From: Sternotherus odoratus
Taxonomy: Eukaryota; Chordata; Testudines; Kinosternidae
Length of the DNA: 64,000 nucleotides
NCBI GenBank assembly: GCA_032164245.1
Contig: JAVMKO010000005.1
Coordinates: forward strand, 41,010,133 to 41,074,132
Direction: 5' to 3'
The position numbers and the translations under genes are program-made. The notes beneath the pieces are model-generated. The model was not told the DNA's origin. It worked only from the letters and a program-made list of their open reading frames with translations, and did no database searches. Numbering within the stretch: the first letter of the stretch is position 1; the number at the start of each line of letters is the position of its first letter. Shown here one piece after another: positions 48,569 through 58,480 of this stretch.

Positions 48569-49390
48569 AGGCCTGGGCTACACTGGAGGGGGGAGGGTCG
48601 ACCTAAGATATGCAACTTCAGCTACATGAATAGCATAGCTGAAGTCGGCATATTTTAGGGCGACTTACCTGGCCATCCACACAGCGGCGAGTCAACCGCC
48701 GCCGCTCTCCCGTCGACTCCGCTTCTGCCTCTGGCAGAGGTGGAGTTCCGGAGTCAACGAGGAGCGTGCTCAGAGATCGATTTATCTCATCTATGTAAGA
48801 AAAGGTTAAAATATAGGAAAATGTCTTACTGAAGCTGTGTAACTAGCTCTGGGCTGCTTTAAATTCTTATCTTGTGTTATGCATTCCTGAAGGCACTACT
48901 GGGCCCCACAGGACTCATACTCATATCTTGTCCTGTATATTTCATACGTTTGTCTTACCATGTATGTTTTAGCTCATATGTGCATGTATTCTTACCCCAT
49001 ATGTACCATTTCATGATAGGAACTTTGTGTTTGTATGTCTTGTTCTTTCCAGAAAAATAAGTAAATAGATAGGAAACAACGTCACGTTTTACTTGTTAAT
49101 TTGCATGAGGCCCTTCTTGCCTCCTCCTCCATGTAAAGAACCATATAAAAAGTCTTGTAATGATGTATGAAGGGAAGCCATAATTTGAGAGCTATCTCTG
49201 TGGCTTCACTTCGCTAGTGAATAAACTTTTGTATTCAAGCTTTCTCCAAGGCCTGCCTGTTCTTTGAAGGTAAATTGGGTAACCTCCAAAGGAAACGAGC
49301 CATTTGTGCAACATCTACAGTAGATGCAATAAATCGATCCGACAGATCGATCACTGCCTGCTGATCCAGCGGGTAGTGAAGACATACCCT
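48569..49390. mobile_element. MITE of the GGTCTACACT family, split by an LTR
   Basis: The left end GGCCTGGGCTACACTGGAGG and right end GTAGTGAAGACATACCCT match the family seen complete at 56735-57021. Shared internal parts are AGCTGAAGT, the GTCGACTCC-like stretch, GATCGATTTATCTC and GCGGGTAGTGAAGAC. Confidence 0.78.
48794..49313 (+). mobile_element. Solo LTR inside a MITE, 520 bp
   Basis: It begins TGTAAGAAAAGG and ends TTTGTGCAACA, with a 4-bp target duplication TCTA (48790-48793 and 49314-49317). A TATA-like CATATAAAAAG near 49142 and GTGAATAAACT near 49218 are consistent with an LTR promoter and polyadenylation signal on the + strand. The host is the MITE at about 48569-49390. Confidence 0.83.
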
Positions 49391-49667
49391 CAGTGTACGC
49401 AATGTAACCAGGAAAAGACCCTAAGATATAAGCCCTTGTATTAGAGGCCTGGGATAAGGACCTGCTCACAGAATTTGGCAAGAACAGGGCTAATGTTGCA
49501 GAAATATATATTCCTAAGAAGTGCTAGTCACAGAGTGCTTACGCAAACACATCCCCATATCAAGTGGTACCAAAACATCTAGATATCAAGAATGGTACAA
49601 AAACATTTCCCAAGGATAACAGGAACATGCTGACCACTTCTAAAAAAGGTCAGAACAACAGTACAGG

Positions 49668-50527
49668 CAGTCCTCGGACTTATGACACAATTGGTTCCTT
49701 ACAAATGTGTTTTAAGTCAGAATGTTGTAACTCGGAACCACAATCTACTCCATTGTGGGACCATGCATCATAAACTCAAAGGCCATATCGAGGTTAAAAT
49801 TGTATGGAGGGCTAGGTATGGAAGCCTGGCCCCATCCCCTATCCGACCCCCTTCCCCTTCCCACCCTCCTCAGAACTCTCAACCCATCAAACCTCCCCTG
49901 TCCCATGACCACCCACTATGGGACCCCCCCAACCACCCCAGGGACCCCACCCCCTATCCAACCCCCTGCTCCTTGTCCCATGACCACCCCCTCCCAAGAT
50001 CTCCCCCACCTCTAACCACCCCCAGGACTAAACCCCCCATCTGTGTCCCCCTGTTCCTTGTCCCCTAATCCCTCCTTAGACCCCCCGCCCTAACTGGACC
50101 CCCAGAACCCCACCCAAACCCCCCCTGCTCCCTGACTGCCCCAACCCCTATCCACACCTCCACCCCCTGACAAACTCCCAGGACTCCCACATCCTATCAA
50201 ACCGCCACTGCTCCCTGCCCCTTATCCAAGACCCTGGCCCTTAACCATGCTGCTCAGGTCTGCCGGAGAGAGAAACGCTGCCCCACAAGCGATCACAGCC
50301 CCGCTCCCCTTACCAAGCCGCTCAGAGTGGCAGGAGCTCAGGCCCCACCAGAGCCAGCCCTTCCAGCGCAGAGCTGCCTGGCCATAGCAGTGGACCAGAG
50401 CACTGCCCATGCATCGCACTAAGGCTGTGGGGGAAGAGGGGACAACAGGGGAGGAGCCAGAGCAGCCTCCCCAGCCAGGAGCTCAGGGGCTGGTCAGGAA
50501 GGGCCCGCAGGCCGTAGTTTGCCTGCC
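49668..50527. repeat. Transposon remnants around a C-rich stretch
   Basis: CAGGCAGTCCTCGGACTTAT after a TA (49668) is a mariner/Tigger-like left end with no matched right end. 49830-50230 is C-rich with repeated CCCCAACCCC and CCATGACCACCCC words. GGCCGTAGTTTGCCTGCCCC near 50510-50529 is a hAT-type right end lacking its partner. Confidence 0.5.
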
Positions 50528-50668
50528 CCTGGTGTAGACACTGTGGGTAACTCACATTAGTGGTCTTTTTTCTTTTTTTACTTGAGCCAAAATGTTGACA
50601 AGAAAGCCCCGCAACTCAGGCTGTCACCCTTGGGCGGTAGAGGGCCCACTTGGGATCTGCATCTAGAC

Positions 50669-51017
50669 CAGCGGGTCTCAAACTTAGTGAGACCGCGACC
50701 CCTTTTCCTGTGCCATTGGCTCACCGCGACCCCTCTGGTCCGGTGGCCGGCTGCGGCGCAACCCTTCCCCCCCGTCCCCTGCCGCGGGCGGCCGGCTGCG
50801 CCCGGGCCCCCCGTCCCCGCTGTAGCCGGTTGCACCCGTCCCCACTGCGGGCAAGCTGCCAGCTGTGCACCGGCCCCAATCCCTGCAGCAGGTGGGCTGC
50901 CGGGTGCGGCACAACCCCATCCCTGCCACGGCCGGGCGGCCAGCTGCGCGCCGGCCCCCCCCCGGTCCCGCCGCCGTGAGTTGCGGCGGCAGGAGCTCGC
51001 AACCCCCCCAGGCCCTG
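50669..51017. mobile_element. GC-rich non-autonomous hAT, 349 bp
   Basis: It starts CAGCGGGTCTCAAACTTAGT and ends CAGGCCCTG, with perfect octamers ATCTAGAC at 50661-50668 and 51018-51025. The interior is about 80% GC with repeated CGGCCGGCTGCGC-like blocks, which makes it look like a CpG island. It is not a promoter. Confidence 0.92.
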
Positions 51018-51599
51018 ATCTAGACTGAGAGGCCAAGCTCTCTCAGCCCCCTCCCTTGCCCCTCTGAAGTCAGAAGTGCTCCTGGAGAGGATATGGTGCA
51101 CTGACAAGAAGGGGCAATGCAGACATGAGCCACTGCAGTAATTGCTAACTAATATAGGTCAACTTAAGTTTGTAGCGTAGGTGAGTGTAGTCCCTTGGTG
51201 AGATTCCCATGCTGCCCCTTACTTACAGATAATTTATAGCACCTGGCACAGTCTCTGAATTTGGGGGATCCCACTCCGTGCCAAATTCCATCTCCTTGGT
51301 CCACTCAACACCATGGTGATCCCAGTCCTTCTATCAACCTAGCCAGGAACCCGCCTGAGCCTCCCCCAACTCTGCTCACAGCGACACTTGTTGAGTCTCC
51401 CAGCACAGCCATGTGCCCAGGACCCAGCACAACTCTCACGAGCCTCGCTCTCCCCCCACTCACAGAGGGACCCAATGGCCAGGGGTGAAAGTTTTGCACT
51501 AGAGAGGTAAGCGACGTGATAGTCGTTCAAAGTGACTTCCCAGTAAGCCTGCAGCACTGGTCCCAGTACAGACACCAGCACTGCTGGGACCAGCGCTGG

Positions 51600-52060
51600 G
51601 CTCTCCACTGGAACCAGGGGCCCCGCACTGGTCCCTTGGTACGGCGGCCTGAGGGGCCAGGCAGCCTGAGCCCAGAGCTCCCAGCCCCCTGCTCGGCTGC
51701 AGGGCTCCGGGTGTAAGGCGGGGGCGGCGGGGGCCGAGGGAGACCCGCCCCCGCACACCAGGAGCGACCCGCGGGGCAGGGGGCCCGGCTCACTTCCTAC
51801 CAGCGTCTGGGCGGGGCCCCGCTAGGCCGCAGCGTCTCAGGCTTGGCCAATCAGGCGCCGCCGCGGCCGTGCAGAGCAGGCCCCCCGCGCCGGGAAGTGA
51901 CAGCTGCCGGCGGCCACGCGCCCCGGGACGGGAGCGAGCACGCAGCTCCCCGCCCAGCCAGCGGAAGTGAGCCCGGGTCCCCCCTTGTCCCCTCCCTCCA
52001 GGCCTGCCATTGGCTGCAGGCAAAAGGGGGCGGAGCTATCTGGGCCAGTAGGCTACGTCT
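51600..52060. promoter_or_regulatory. CpG-island, TATA-less, probably bidirectional promoter
   Basis: The stretch is dense in CpG, with runs such as gcgccgccgcggccg. It has a GC box (gggcggggcc) near 51807, a CCAAT box (ggccaatcag) near 51845, ETS-type sites (ccgggaagtgac near 51890 and gcggaagtgagc near 51960), an inverted CCAAT (gccattggctg) near 52006 and a GC box (gggggcggagc) near 52026. These are the usual parts of a housekeeping promoter, and they face both ways. It lies 10 kb upstream of the GLYCTK start codon, so it could serve a 5' untranslated GLYCTK exon on the - strand and/or a + strand neighbour such as WDR82. No coding exon was identified next to it. Confidence 0.7.
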
Positions 52061-52833
52061 AACCTCTCAGGTGGGGGCTGGCAGCGGCTCTGCTCCATCC
52101 CATCCCAGGACCGATCCCAGTAAGATCCCACCATTGGTGGCAGTACAGAGCGAGTACTGGTCCCACTACACCCCAGCACTGGTCCCAGTACAAACCCCAA
52201 TAATGGTCCCAGTATTGGTGCCAGGAAAACTCCAGCACTGGTCCCAGTAAGTCCCCACTACTGGTTCCAGTATACACCCCAGCACTGCGCCCAGCACTGG
52301 ATCCCGTGGTCCTAGTAAAACCCCAGTCCTTGTCCCACTACTGGAACCAGTATAGACCCTAATACTGCTCCCAGTAAGACCTGAACACTAGCCCCAGGGC
52401 TGATCCCAATACAGATCCCAGTACTGATCCCAAGTAGACACCCCAGAACTCATCCTAATACTTGTACCAGTCAGACCATAGTACTCACCCTTTATAGACC
52501 CTATAGATCAGTACTGGTCCCAATAACACCATAGTATTGGTCCCAGAACACCTTAGTTCTGGTCCTAGTAAGACTCCATTACTAGTTCCTGTATAGATCC
52601 CAGCAGTGGTCCCAAGTACAGATCCCGGTACTCAGTGGTCCCCAACCCCCGGGCCGCGGACCGGTACCAGTCCGTGGATCAAGTGGTACCGGGCCGCACA
52701 AGAAATGGGGCAGAACGGTAGGGGCAGAGCGGCATGGTGGGAGCGGTGAGGCGGCGGCAGCAGGCACTGCTGAGGGCTGCGGCAGAGGGAGGGCTGCGGC
52801 AGAGGGAGGGGAGGGTCCACCCCTCCCTCCCCC

Positions 52834-53111
52834 CCTCAGTACCTGTCATACTATTCGTCCCAGAAAGACCCCCAGTACTGGTACCACTATACACCCTAGG
52901 TCCCATAACGACCCTAGTACTGGTCCCAGTAAGACCCCAGGACTGGTCCCAGTAAGACCCCAGGACTGGTCTTGGTACTGGTCCCAGTAAGACCAAAGTA
53001 CTGGTTCCAGTACAGATTGCAGTACAGGTCCCAGTACTGATCTGATTATAGACCCCAGTATTGGTCCCAACACTGGTCCCAGTAAGACTCCATAACTGGT
53101 AACACTATACA
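52834..53111 (+). repeat. 278-bp perfect duplicate, copy inside the hAT
   Basis: Every base that I compared matches 54095-54372 in the same orientation, at an offset of 1261 bp, with divergence starting immediately at both ends. The surrounding minisatellite is highly diverged, so this copy is much younger than the array. Confidence 0.93.
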
Positions 53112-53141
53112 CTTTACTGCGGCCACCCCCCCCTCCCCCCC

Positions 53142-53163
53142 GGTTAGGGTTAGGGTTAGGGTT
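53142..53163 (+). repeat. Interstitial telomere-like TTAGGG tract
   Basis: Three GGTTAG units and part of a fourth (22 bp) lie between a C-rich run and ACTGCGGCC, inside the hAT at 52633-53250 and just after the captured minisatellite block. Confidence 0.9.
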
Positions 53164-53450
53164 GACTGCGGCCCGGGGGGGGGGGGCGGGCCGCAGTAAA
53201 ATTGTCCAGCGTCAACCGGTCCGCGGTGATAAAAAGGTTGGGGATCACTGCCGGTACTGATCTCAGTGCTGGTTCCAGAAAGACCATAATATTGGTCCCC
53301 TTATAGACTCAGTACTTTCCCCAGTACTAGTCCCATTATAGAGCCTAGTACTGGTCCCAGCACAGACACCAGTAATGGTAGTAGTACTGGTCCCATATAG
53401 ACTCAAATACCAGTCCAACTATAGATCACAGTATTGGTCCCAGTACTGAA

Positions 53451-53572
53451 TCTGAGAGGTAGCCGTGTTAGTCTGGAATAGCAGAGGTAACAAAGTCCTG
53501 TGGCACCTTAAAGACTAACTAAAGTTTTGAAGCATAAGCTTTCGTGGGCTAATACCCACTTCATCGGATGCA
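53451..53572 (+). repeat. Dispersed GTTAGTCTG...CCCACTTCATCGG repeat
   Basis: This 122-bp unit starts TCTGAGAGGTAGCCGTGTTA and ends with ACCCACTTCATCGGATGCA. It closely matches 16375-16496 and, in reverse, 126-232. It is inserted in the minisatellite. The class is not certain; it behaves like a short non-autonomous element. Confidence 0.8.
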
Positions 53573-54094
53573 AGTCCCAGTACTGTTCCTAGTATAACCC
53601 AAGTACTTATTCCAGTATATATACCACTACAGGTGCTAGTCCTGGTCCTAATAATACCCCAGTACTGGTTCCAGTCCTGGTCCCAGTAAGGACCCAGTAC
53701 AGGACCCAATGCTTGACCCAGTATAGACCCCAGTACTTGACCCCAGTACTACTGGTCCCAGAAAGACCCCAGTGGTGGTCACAGAAAGACACAAGTGCTG
53801 GTCCCAGTATACACCCCAGTGCTTTTCCCAATACTAGTCCCAGTAGGACCCTAATATTGGTCTCAGTATGCACCCCACTAGTAGTCCCAGAAACAAATCC
53901 GGTACTAGTCCTTGACCCCAGTACTGATCTCAGAACTGGTCACACTATAGATCCCAGTACTGGTTCCAGTACTTGTTCTGGTACTGGTTCCAGTAATACT
54001 CTAGTACTAGTCCCCGTACAGGTCCCAGTATAGACCTTAGCAGTGACCCCAGTATACATCCCAGTACTCATCTCAGTATTGGTCTGAGTGCAGA

Positions 54095-54372
54095 CCTCAG
54101 TACCTGTCATACTATTCGTCCCAGAAAGACCCCCAGTACTGGTACCACTATACACCCTAGGTCCCATAACGACCCTAGTACTGGTCCCAGTAAGACCCCA
54201 GGACTGGTCCCAGTAAGACCCCAGGACTGGTCTTGGTACTGGTCCCAGTAAGACCAAAGTACTGGTTCCAGTACAGATTGCAGTACAGGTCCCAGTACTG
54301 ATCTGATTATAGACCCCAGTATTGGTCCCAACACTGGTCCCAGTAAGACTCCATAACTGGTAACACTATACA
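54095..54372 (+). repeat. 278-bp perfect duplicate, copy in the minisatellite
   Basis: This is the probable template copy. It sits in phase with minisatellite sequence on both sides, whereas the copy at 52834 is bounded by transposon and telomere-like sequence. Confidence 0.92.
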
Positions 54373-56734
54373 ACCCTGCACTGGTGCCAGTAGTGGACCC
54401 AGTGAAACCCCAAAACTGGAACCAGTAATGGTCCCAGTAAGACCCCAATAGTGGTTCCAGTAATACTCCATTACTGATACCAGAATTGGCCACGGTAAGA
54501 CTCCAGTTCTGGTCCCAGTGTAAACTCCAATATGGGTCTAAGTACTGGTCCTAGACTCCAGTCCCATTAAAGAGATCCCAGTACTGTGTATTGGTCCCAG
54601 TAAGATCCTAGTACTGATCCTAGTATAGAATCCAGTACTAGTCCCAAGTACTGGTCCCAGTAAGACCCCCATACTGGTTCCAGTACTGGTCCCAGTATAT
54701 ACCCTAGTAGTGGTACCAGAACTGGTCCCTGTCAGACCCCAGTACTAGCTCCAGAACTGGTCCCAGTAAGATTCCAATACTAGTCCCAATATACACTCCA
54801 GTTCTGGTCTTAGTACTGGTCCCAGTATAGACCCAGTACTGATCCCAGTATAGTTGGTAGTACTGGTTGTAATAAGACCCCAGTACTGGTCCCAGTATAG
54901 ACCCCAGTACTGATGCCATTGTAGACCCTCACTACTTGTCCCAGTACTGGCCCCAGTATAGAACTCAGTGTTGGTCACAGGACAAGTTCTGCGGGTCTTA
55001 CTGGGACCAATAAAGTGACCAGTACTTGGGTTTTAGTGGGACAGCTACTGATCTCTATACTGGGGCCATAACTGCTGTCCCTTAGAGGGGCAGAGTGCCC
55101 TCTGCAAGATCCTAACAACTGTTTTGCTCTTCTTTCTCTGATCTTCCTTTTCCCTTGTAAAGGGGCATCACAATACTGAATTACTCCCTCCATGGACTCT
55201 GAGGGCAAGGCCTGGGGTACATTTTCCTTTGCCTTTGTATTCGGCGAAAGCCGGGTATTGAGAGAGCAAAGGAAGGGGGAAGGACAGCAGAGGGGAAGAA
55301 TTTGAAGCTTCCCTGTTCCTTTATCCTTGACCAGATCCCTTGATCTACCCTTTGAAGAGTCACCCAGGGCCTGATCCAACGCCCATGGGAGTCGGGCAGT
55401 CTTTCCACTGACTTCACTAGGCGCTGCATTAGGCCCTCAATGTGGAAAACACTGCGTGAAGTTCTCCCTTTGTCCACATGGTGGGGCCCACCCACCACAT
55501 GTTGCCAAGGTGAATTTCACGTTGATATGCTGTCAAGATAACACCTGCAAGTGTAAACGTGACCACAGGTCTTCAGAAACTTCCCCTGCTGCAAACAGTG
55601 ACACTATGAAAGGGCTGCAGCTAGTTTAATCCCAACACAGGCACTAATAGCACAAGTATTAGCTAATTCAGAGCTCTGAGAGGCTAAATGCCAGCACTAT
55701 TTGAGATGAAAACCCAGGCCCTGCCCTTGACTTCTCAGAGCTGTCCCCTCAGGCATCAACCTCCATGTCCTCTTCCTTCATCACTCTGCCCTCTTGACCC
55801 ACTCACACATTTGGCTCCATCACCTCTCTCCCGGCCCAGGCTTCTGACCCATCCATCTCCGTGGTCCCCAGGACTGCCCTGCTCTGCTCTAGGAACCCAC
55901 GGGAATAGGTTTCATCTCTGGCAGCAGTTCCTGCAACTCCTCACTGAACAGGGTTTATCCTCTGGAGCTTCTCCAGAGAGCATTCCCCCTTGGGAACATC
56001 AGAAAACAAAGGCTAAGACAGTTCCTCCTACCCCACCACTGGAATTAGCCAAGGTCAAAAGAAGAGGGTATGAGTGGGACTTTGGTGGAGTAAAAGAGAG
56101 GGAAGAACAAGGGAAACTGATGATAAAGGAGGGATCGGCTAGACAGGGCCCCAGCTCTGACACCCCTTTCCACCAGCCTGTCCTGATGGTAGAGTCCCAC
56201 ATAGAATGCTACTGCCATGCCAACCGGAGGGAACAACTGCTCCTCATATCACTCCTTTCATTTCCCGTTGTAGCCTGCCCTCATTGCAACAAAGATCTTG
56301 TGCTGCAAAAGCCAAAAATGTGCAGGTGGGTCTCCTGGAGGGACCTCTATTAGAACAATGGTGGCTTCAAACAGGGGGATGAGAGAGCTGGAAATAAAGC
56401 ATGAGAGCACCACAGGGCAAGGAGGACACATGGACCGGCAGCAGACTTGCTGGTTGGAATCTCAGTTTTATCTACCCATTCTGGGGGTGTCAGGCTCACT
56501 GCTAACTGCAAGTGCTGAAGGATTCCAGAAGGATATAGACTTCAAAGGAACGGTGACTCACACATACTCAGCTCCTCAAAGGCTGGTTGATTTAAATGGG
56601 GATGAGGTGCCTAAATACCTGTGAGGAAGGATGTTGGCCATAGAGAAAAATGAGGGCAGCCCATCTGAGTGACTATGCTCCCTCCACAGTTAAACCTTTG
56701 TGGAAATTCAGAGACTGGGACAGGTTTAATCTTA

Positions 56735-57021
56735 GGGCTGGTCTCCACTACAGGGGGGGGGGGGGATCGACTGCAGATACGTGAATCACGTAGCTGAAGT
56801 TTGCGTATCTACAGCCGACTTACCGTCTGTCCTCATGGCGGTGGCGGTCGGCGGTGCGCTCCCCCGTCAACTCCAGCTTGCGCCTCCTGGCAAGCTGGAG
56901 TTACGCAGTCGACAGGGAAGCCGCGAGCGATTGATTTCTCACGTCCTCATCAGACGTGAAAAATGATCGCCAGAAGATCAATGGCTACCCACCAATCCGG
57001 CGGGTAGTGAAGACGTACCCC
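56735..57021. mobile_element. Harbinger-like MITE, 287 bp
   Basis: Terminal inverted repeats are GGGCTGGTCTCCACTAC and GTAGTGAAGACGTACCCC, flanked by TTA and CTA. It has a G run near 56753-56764 and an internal palindrome (AACTCCAGCTTGCG against CAAGCTGGAGTTACG). Confidence 0.8.
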
Positions 57022-58271
57022 TAGTGTGATTCCACCATCTACTAAGGAATCACTTTAGGAAAGGACTTGGGTCCACTCTTCAAAGAACACTCCTGGAAGG
57101 GGAATCCATCCCTCAGAGGAGAACTCTCCAGAGCATGAGACAAATGACATGAGAGAGACAGCCAGGAAAGCAAGAGACATTTCAGACATTTCCCATGTAC
57201 TGTGCAGGCACCATAGACACCGACAAAGCCTCTGAATGGCCGTTGGGATCCAGTTCTGTGCTAAGGGGATGAGCTATTCATTTATCTGGAACAGTGAATG
57301 CCCCACTGATTTAGCATTGGAGTGGATGGATCTCAAATTCACTCTTGACCTAGCCTGGCCAGGTTCTGCCAATATCTTCTGTATGCAGGAGAGGTCTCTG
57401 CCTAGCCCGTGAAGCGAGTGGCTCAGATGGATGGGCAAGGAAGGCCCTGAAGACGCCTTTTCTTTGCATTGGGCTGAGGAGGGTTGTGCAGGAGTGGGGG
57501 TTATGTTATGAGGCCGTCACTCTGGAAGGACGGCAATAGCACTGTTGTTCAGTGAATGGACGGATGATTGGTGCGGCCTTTCCCCGCAGGAGTCGAGAAT
57601 GGCTGGTGCGGCTTTTGCGAGTGTGATCACGCCCCTGGTTATTATCTCACCACTTAGGCGCCAAGCCAATGCTGTAGCAAGCGCCGTTAAAAATAGAACC
57701 GCAGGAAAAAGTTACAATTAAATAAAATTACCTTTAAACAGCTATTTCGGGGGCAACACTGAAATAAAATGAGAGGCAGCAGCCAACGGAATTGTTGGCT
57801 CCCCACAGTGCATGTTCTCCCAGAACCCTCCTCCAGCCCTCATGTTCTTGATACCTCCTGCAAGCATACAGCTGAGCCACCAAGATGCCTGAGTGCTGGT
57901 TCCAGATGACAATGCGCTGAAGGAAATGCTTGGATTGGAGGGGATGGGAGCAGAGGGCTAGGCACACAATACCTACGGTTCAGTTAGCTAGTTTCCATAA
58001 AATAAGAATGGGTCCAAAATGCAAACCAGAGCTTTCTGGAAACTCCAAAAAATGTTGCTGGGGCAGGGTGCAAGTACATACATTGCAATCCTGGGGACTG
58101 TCTGGAAACAGAATGGGATGTACAAAGGCACTGAGAGAAAGGCACGTAGGCTAGTGGCATGGTATATCCAGCCTGACTGGAAACCTACCAACAAAATCCT
58201 GATTTCATGAGCTTTTCCAGACCAGCTATGTAGTCCAAAGAGGTTTAGAGAAAACCCTTTCTGTTTGGGAG

Positions 58272-58480
58272 GGAGTAAGATCTAGTGGTTAAAGCATGAC
58301 ACTGGCATGTCAGAGAACTGGGTAAGGTTCAAAACCCAGCTCCACTATTGACTTGATATCTAATCGTAAGCCACTCACCTAAACCCTCCAAATGCCCATT
58401 TCCCTCTCTTTAAAAGAAGAGAAATTCAACCCGTTGGCAGGGGGATGATTAGGCTGCACTAATGACTGTACAGAGATGCA
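58272..58480 (+). mobile_element. tRNA-derived SINE with intact box B
   Basis: AGTAAGATCTAGTGGTTAAAG (box A region) is followed by GGTTCAAAACCCAGCTCC, a good box B. The body continues AAGCCACTCACCTAAACC and CCCATTTCCCTCTCTTTAAA. Confidence 0.6.

Larger units (their letters stand above)
41330..51536. other. Region between GLYCTK exon 1 and the CpG island
   Basis: It is mostly transposon remnants, listed separately. 41330-42390, 43630-44800 and 45720-46440 show no gene. If the CpG island drives GLYCTK, this is its first intron. A hAT-type right end (GGGCCATAGTTTGCCCTCCC) lies at 45925-45947 without a partner. Confidence 0.5.
52633..53250. mobile_element. Non-autonomous hAT with captured minisatellite DNA
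   Basis: The terminal inverted repeats are CAGTGGTCCCCAACC and GGTTGGGGATCACTG (14 of 15 match). Flanking 8-bp target duplications CCGGTACT at 52625-52632 and 53251-53258 are identical. The ends are GC-rich transposon sequence. The middle (52834-53111) is minisatellite DNA identical to 54095-54372. It is followed by a 12-bp inverted repeat (53113-53124 and 53189-53200) enclosing C and G runs and a telomere-like tract. Confidence 0.93.
52086..55060. repeat. Degenerate minisatellite, about 24-bp unit, CCAGTACTGG core
   Basis: About 3 kb is built from variants of AGTACTGGTCCCAGTA followed by TAGACCCC or AGACCCC. The self-complementary core CCAGTACTGG recurs many times. Units have diverged by point changes and small indels, so the array is old except for one perfect 278-bp duplication. 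Related units also occur on the other side of the CpG island at about 51537-51610. It is interrupted by a hAT (52633-53250) and a dispersed repeat (53451-53572). Open frames across it (VLLGPVLGSYWDQYWG-like) reflect the repeat and are not a protein signal. Confidence 0.93.

Noticed and set aside
48208..50537. Possible 2.3-kb hAT bounded by GTGTAGAC octamers
   Set aside because: The left end (CAGGGCTAAGT) does not match the right end (CAGGGGCAGGC reversed), and GTGTAGAC is part of the common MITE terminus, so the match is coincidental.
50690..51010. Apparent CpG island
   Set aside because: It is the interior of a hAT with perfect target duplications, so its GC content reflects the transposon and not a promoter.
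52846..54978. Several - strand frames rich in GPVLGSYWDQYWG-like repeats
   Set aside because: They are translations of the minisatellite, with many frames open at once and no start or splice context.
55688..56353. A 221-codon + strand open frame
   Set aside because: Its N-terminal half is Pro/Ser/Leu-rich low complexity, it matches no known family, and there is no supporting neighbour exon. Only the short splice-bounded end is kept as a weak finding.
58259..58345. Possible functional tRNA gene
   Set aside because: Box A and box B are present, but the arms do not pair well and a SINE body follows, so it is a tRNA-derived SINE.
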